Of a stretch of DNA of 64,000 nt, positions 63,011 to 64,000 are shown piece by piece; position 1 is the stretch's first letter, and every line of letters begins with the position of its first letter. The stretch is from Planctomycetales bacterium (GTDB lineage Bacteria > Planctomycetota > Planctomycetia > Planctomycetales > Planctomycetaceae). Made by a program: the position numbers and the translations under genes. The notes under the pieces were generated by a model. That model saw only the letters and a list, made by a program, of their open reading frames with translations, did not search any database and was not told the origin of the DNA. The DNA is taken from contig JANQPT010000045.1 in assembly GCA_028285345.1 (NCBI GenBank), positions 56,127 to 120,126 on the forward strand, in the 5' to 3' direction.

Positions 63011-63101
63011 ACGAACCTCTCGACGGGGATTCAACAACTGCAACACCGCCTCGGCCGGCAATCCAGCGGCGGGGCGGCGTCCGTTACTTGGTTTCTCGTG
63101 A

Positions 63102-63332
63102 CTATTTGTGATAACCCAACTCGACCATCACGTCGTAGAGTTCTTCAAACGTGATGAACCGTCGGCGATGGCGGAGTTTGTATTGGTCGACCGCTTCTGC
63201 AAGCTCAATAACTTCGGGACGAAACGTTTGATAGGAACTGGCAAACTGCCGGCGTTCGTTCCCGCTGTGAGACGTGGATGTATTGCTGCGACGATCGACG
63301 AAAGTCGGGTTCTGTTCGCTGGTCTGTTGCAT
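63102..63332 (-). CDS. Small conserved-looking protein of unknown function
   Basis: 76 residues from ATG 63332, with GGGAG 8 nt upstream. The first half is Ser/Thr/Asn-rich (STSHSGNERRQF); the second is a helical module, SYQTFRPEVIELAEAVDQYKLRHRRRFITFEELYDVMVELGYHK (split here by a predicted turn at RRR). The motif of a basic patch followed by FEELYDVMVELGY suggests a small regulatory or RNA/DNA-binding protein. Family not recognised. It precedes the small membrane protein gene by about 90 bp on the same strand. Confidence 0.65.
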   Translation of the reverse strand: MQQTSEQNPTFVDRRSNTSTSHSGNERRQFASSYQTFRPEVIELAEAVDQYKLRHRRRFITFEELYDVMVELGYHK

Positions 63333-63664
63333 TAAGATGCTCCCGCGAGGAGGATGCGTGTAGTCAACCGTACTTCTCAAAGCGGTCGGCGGCAAATTAC
63401 AATGTGCGAATTCACACTCGATTTCTGCGAACAACTCGAAACAGCCGTGACATCGCCGATTTTCCCACGTCTTGCACCAGTGCAGCGACCACGGGCCCAA
63501 ATTGCCAAGCGGCAGTTGATCCCGCGGTTCGATAATGGCGATGATCGGGCTGGTGTGTAATATCGCGAACGTAACGCGTCACAGCCGACGGCGATCGCGC
63601 AACGTGAAGCCATCGAATCACCCGGCCGACGCGCTTCACGCAGTTTTTTTAGAATCGGACAATC
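63333..63664. other. Gene-free 332-bp region with terminator-like hairpin before gpsA
   Basis: Divergent region between the small gene and gpsA. CGTGAAGC (63603-63610) and GCTTCACG (63633-63640) could pair across 22 nt, followed by CA and a run of seven T or more (63644-63650), 15 nt before the gpsA start. It could be an attenuator or the end of a small RNA; the long loop makes it weak. Confidence 0.4.
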
Positions 63665-64000
63665 ATGGGTAACAAAGTTACTGTTCTCGGCGGTGGCGCG
63701 ATGGGAACGGCCTGCGCGATCCTATTGGCCGAACATCCGGAACAGCAGGTTCGACTCTGGGCCCGAAATCCGGATCATGCGGCGGCGATGGCGCAATCGC
63801 GCCAAAACGAACGGTTGTTGCCGGATGTTGAGATTCCCGATTCGGTCGAGATCACGGCGGACGTCGCCGCGGCAATCGCCGATGCGGATATCCTCGTTGT
63901 AGCGGTTCCGACGGCGTTTTTGCGCGAGGCCTTGCTCGACTGGGCGCCGCATCTGACGGCTGACCGGCCGATGGTCAGTGTGATCAAAGGGATCGAAAAT
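63665..64000 (+). CDS. gpsA: Glycerol-3-phosphate dehydrogenase GpsA (partial)
   Basis: 112 residues visible; the gene runs off the window. The N-terminus is the NAD(P)-binding Rossmann motif VTVLGGGAMGTACAILLA, followed by VRLWARNP, a variable part with PDVEIPDSVEITADVAAAI, then ADILVVAVPTAFLREAL and MVSVIKGIEN, all typical of GpsA. The enzyme reduces dihydroxyacetone phosphate to sn-glycerol 3-phosphate for phospholipid synthesis. The start ATG at 63665 lacks a clear ribosome site. Identity is good although only a third of the protein is seen. Confidence 0.92.
   Translation, partial: MGNKVTVLGGGAMGTACAILLAEHPEQQVRLWARNPDHAAAMAQSRQNERLLPDVEIPDSVEITADVAAAIADADILVVAVPTAFLREALLDWAPHLTADRPMVSVIKGIEN

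Overview
The window is GC-rich chromosomal DNA from a planctomycete (Planctomycetota). The marks are: a secreted protein with a PSCyt1 haem motif plus DUF1549/DUF1553, three Tat-exported DUF1501 proteins, a formylglycine sulfatase, OprO/OprP-type porins, very large von Willebrand factor A (VWA) and coiled-coil envelope genes, and an extremely cysteine-rich secreted protein. This is gene-family recognition by eye; no search was run. Genes are dense, mostly in short co-oriented runs. I saw no rRNA, tRNA, CRISPR array, prophage or insertion sequence.

Layout. 1-9.1 kb: a DUF6807/PmoA-like protein, a 763-bp gene-free stretch rich in palindromes, a Cys-rich HEAT-like protein with a good terminator, then a run of DUF1549/DUF1553 protein, Uma2, DUF1501 protein and Kelch protein. 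9.2-19.2 kb: a GT4 glycosyltransferase, a triple STN-like protein, TetR and BlaI regulators, a HAD-like protein lacking its nucleophile, a FabZ-like dehydratase, TrmB, an ECF-type sigma factor with its anti-sigma factor, an FmdB zinc ribbon and a GNAT protein. 19.5-22.7 kb: dnaA, a zinc-finger membrane protein and scpB. 22.7-32.5 kb, minus strand: a YdiJ-like FAD/Fe-S oxidoreductase, a small HEXXH membrane protein, a phosphoesterase, a CPBP protease, an AlaC-like aminotransferase, a PpiC-type isomerase and a Crp/Fnr regulator.

33-38.9 kb holds three tandem paralogues of the TPR plus GT41 (O-GlcNAc transferase/SPINDLY) family. 40.3-43.4 kb holds a ketosynthase, an acyl carrier protein and a CrtI-like desaturase. 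43.4-52.4 kb is a divergent envelope locus: a BatA-like VWA protein one way, and a VWA protein, a 1,217-residue coiled-coil membrane protein and a Gln-rich secreted protein the other way. 52.5-64 kb has an RluB-type pseudouridine synthase, a PyrK-like subunit, a sulfatase, a glutathione peroxidase, two porins, two DUF1501 proteins, two small proteins and the start of gpsA, cut by the window end.

The best candidates for undescribed biology are the Cys-rich repeat protein, the triple GT41 cluster, the ketosynthase/ACP/desaturase cassette and the VWA/coiled-coil/Gln-rich operon. The clearest regulatory structure is an orphan BlaI repressor gene whose promoter carries a palindrome exactly between near-consensus -35 and -10 boxes, with a strong terminator behind the gene.
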